DNA of 13,654 nucleotides from contig JAEZYO010000920.1 in assembly GCA_023419055.1 (NCBI GenBank), forward strand, positions 1 to 13,654, given 5' to 3'. The notes under the pieces were generated by a model. It did not search any database, was not told where the DNA came from, and saw only the letters and a list, made by a program, of their open reading frames with translations. The position numbers and the translations under genes were made by a program. How positions within the stretch are numbered: the first letter of the stretch is position 1; the number at the start of each line of letters is the position of its first letter. Below are positions 12,574 to 13,654 of the stretch, piece after piece. This stretch comes from Pseudomonadota bacterium (GTDB lineage: Bacteria > Myxococcota > Polyangia > Polyangiales > Polyangiaceae).

Positions 12574-13654
12574 ATGAACCGATTTCTTCTGACCATGCCG
12601 ATTGCCCTGGGCTTGTCCTTCACGTTCGGCTGTACCGACGCGTCCAGCGGCTCCTCGGGAGCCCCATCTTCGGGTAGCGGTGCCGGAGCAGCGACGGGGG
12701 CTGGAGCGGGCACGGCCGTCGCGGGCGCCGGTGCGGGCGGCCTGGGCGCGGCTGGCTCGGGGGCTACGGGCGCTGGCGGGACGACGGGTGGAGCCGCGAG
12801 CGGGGGCAACGCCGGCAGCGGCGTGTTCCCCTCGACCGGTTGCGAGAAGGGTTACACCGAGATTTCGAACGGCAAAGACGGCGTCAACGTCGAGCAGGTC
12901 TGCTACCCGGAGGAGATGGCGTTCGACAAGGGGACCTCGCTTGCAGCCTTCCAGACCACGCTGTACCCGCTCCTGCGTCAGAACTGCGCCTACTGTCACA
13001 GCACCGAAACTCAAGCGCAAGCGCCGCTCCACTCCGACTCGAGCGTCGAGCTCGCGCACGACTATGCGCTCACCCGGGTCAACTTTCGCAAGCCCGTCGA
13101 CTCCAAGTTCGTCGTGCGGATGGGGATCGATCGGCACAATTGCTTCGGAGGGAGCTGCGCGGCAGCCAACGCAGCGATGCTGGAGGCCGTGGAGGCCTGG
13201 GCGGCCGCAGTCGTGCCGACGTTGCCGGAAACCCCACGCCTGACGCCCGAAGGAGAGCAGGTGACGGAGGCGCAGGTGCTCGAGTGGATCGCCGCTGACC
13301 GCGCGGCGAACGTGCAGGCGGGAGACGCCGAGTTCGTGAAGTACGCCTCTCTCCACGAGATCCACAACTCGGGCGTCAGCGCCGACGAAATGAACGTCGC
13401 ACGCGTCGGCCTCTCGAAAGCCTTGAACTCCACCGCGCGCTGGGCCCCGACCATCGTCAATCCGGTCGACATCAACGGAAAGGGCATCGTCTACCGCTTC
13501 GATACGCGCGACTACTGGGGCTACAACAAGGGGGTCACGAAGCTCCACTTCGGAGGCTCGGACGACGACGTCTTCTTCGGCCGCACTAGCGTCAACTATC
13601 TCGGAGAACCGGTCGGTCAGAACATTACGACCGAGGAGAGGTACGACTACACCG
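12574..13654 (+). CDS. Lipoprotein with Gly/Ala-rich linker and c-type cytochrome-like CxxCH motif (partial, runs off the window)
   Basis: 360 residues are visible with no stop; the gene continues past the window. The ATG at 12574 follows a good site (AAGAGGG). The signal peptide MNRFLLTMPIALGLSFTFGC ends in a plausible lipobox, so Cys20 is probably lipidated. Residues 21-93 are an extreme Gly/Ala/Ser linker. The folded part begins near 94 (CEKGYTEISNG) and carries LYPLLRQNCAYCH, in which Cys138-x-x-Cys141-His142 is a c-type haem attachment motif. GGSC and an EAWAAA helix follow, as in small cytochrome domains. Downstream, EIHNSGVSADEMNVARVGLSKALNS (about 274-298) and IVYRFDTRDYWGYN (about 305-318) resemble segments I associate with large cytochrome-domain proteins of planctomycetes and myxobacteria, a recollection and not a search result. 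Its likely role is in periplasmic or surface electron transfer. The linker style and haem motif recall the DUF1592 protein in this window. Confidence 0.85.
   Translation, partial: MNRFLLTMPIALGLSFTFGCTDASSGSSGAPSSGSGAGAATGAGAGTAVAGAGAGGLGAAGSGATGAGGTTGGAASGGNAGSGVFPSTGCEKGYTEISNGKDGVNVEQVCYPEEMAFDKGTSLAAFQTTLYPLLRQNCAYCHSTETQAQAPLHSDSSVELAHDYALTRVNFRKPVDSKFVVRMGIDRHNCFGGSCAAANAAMLEAVEAWAAAVVPTLPETPRLTPEGEQVTEAQVLEWIAADRAANVQAGDAEFVKYASLHEIHNSGVSADEMNVARVGLSKALNSTARWAPTIVNPVDINGKGIVYRFDTRDYWGYNKGVTKLHFGGSDDDVFFGRTSVNYLGEPVGQNITTEERYDYT

Noticed and set aside
12634..12840. Apparent Gly/Ala-coding tandem repeats in the lipoprotein gene
   Set aside because: There is no regular repeat unit; this is a low-complexity linker like that of the DUF1592 protein, not a DNA repeat or CRISPR.
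12559..13548. Open frame of 329 codons on the minus strand opposite the cytochrome-like lipoprotein
   Set aside because: The plus strand carries a signal peptide, lipobox and CxxCH motif with a good ribosome site; the minus product has no recognisable features.

Overview
The window is GC-rich chromosomal DNA with strong third-position GC bias, dense and often overlapping genes, many probable lipoproteins with Gly/Ala/Ser-rich linkers, a Ser/Thr kinase with a PEGA-like tail, and a DUF1592/DUF1552 gene pair. This combination points to a myxobacterium, most likely of the Polyangiales/Sorangiineae type. The assignment comes from gene content, not from a marker gene. I see no rRNA, tRNA, CRISPR, insertion sequence, integrase or phage gene.

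Layout. (1) 15-4090, plus strand: four genes in overlapping order. They encode an ECF-type sigma factor, a membrane FecR-domain protein with a C-terminal TPR-like region, a secreted protein with a probable outer-membrane beta-barrel C-terminus, and a Cys-rich GH5-like lipoprotein. Every junction overlaps (16, 32 and 4 nt), which implies one transcript with translational coupling. (2) 4173-7348, plus strand: a DUF1587/1595/1592/1588/1585 protein with one haem-type CxxCH motif, overlapping by ATGA with a Tat-exported DUF1552 protein. (3) 7474-9228, plus strand: a single-pass Ser/Thr protein kinase. (4) 9263-11928, minus strand and convergent to the kinase: a helix-turn-helix regulator overlapping by GTGA with a Cys-rich GH30-like lipoprotein. 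(5) 11929-12573: a 645-nt divergent intergenic region with three 17-bp tandem repeats and several inverted repeats. (6) 12574 to the window end, plus strand: a lipoprotein with a Gly/Ala linker and a CxxCH cytochrome-like motif, truncated by the window edge.

Most notable observation: both glycoside-hydrolase-like lipoproteins appear to have lost a catalytic glutamate, and both are translationally coupled to upstream genes of regulatory or envelope-signalling type. The GH5-like protein has His-Glu where clan GH-A has Asn-Glu, and Ala where the nucleophile Glu is expected. The GH30-like protein has Asn-Asn where Asn-Glu is expected. A reasonable hypothesis, not a demonstrated fact, is that they are surface glycan-binding pseudoenzymes working with the ECF-FecR-barrel proteins and with the HTH regulator. 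The DUF1592/DUF1552 pair and the c-type-cytochrome-like lipoprotein add exported redox or polymer-processing functions to the same neighbourhood.
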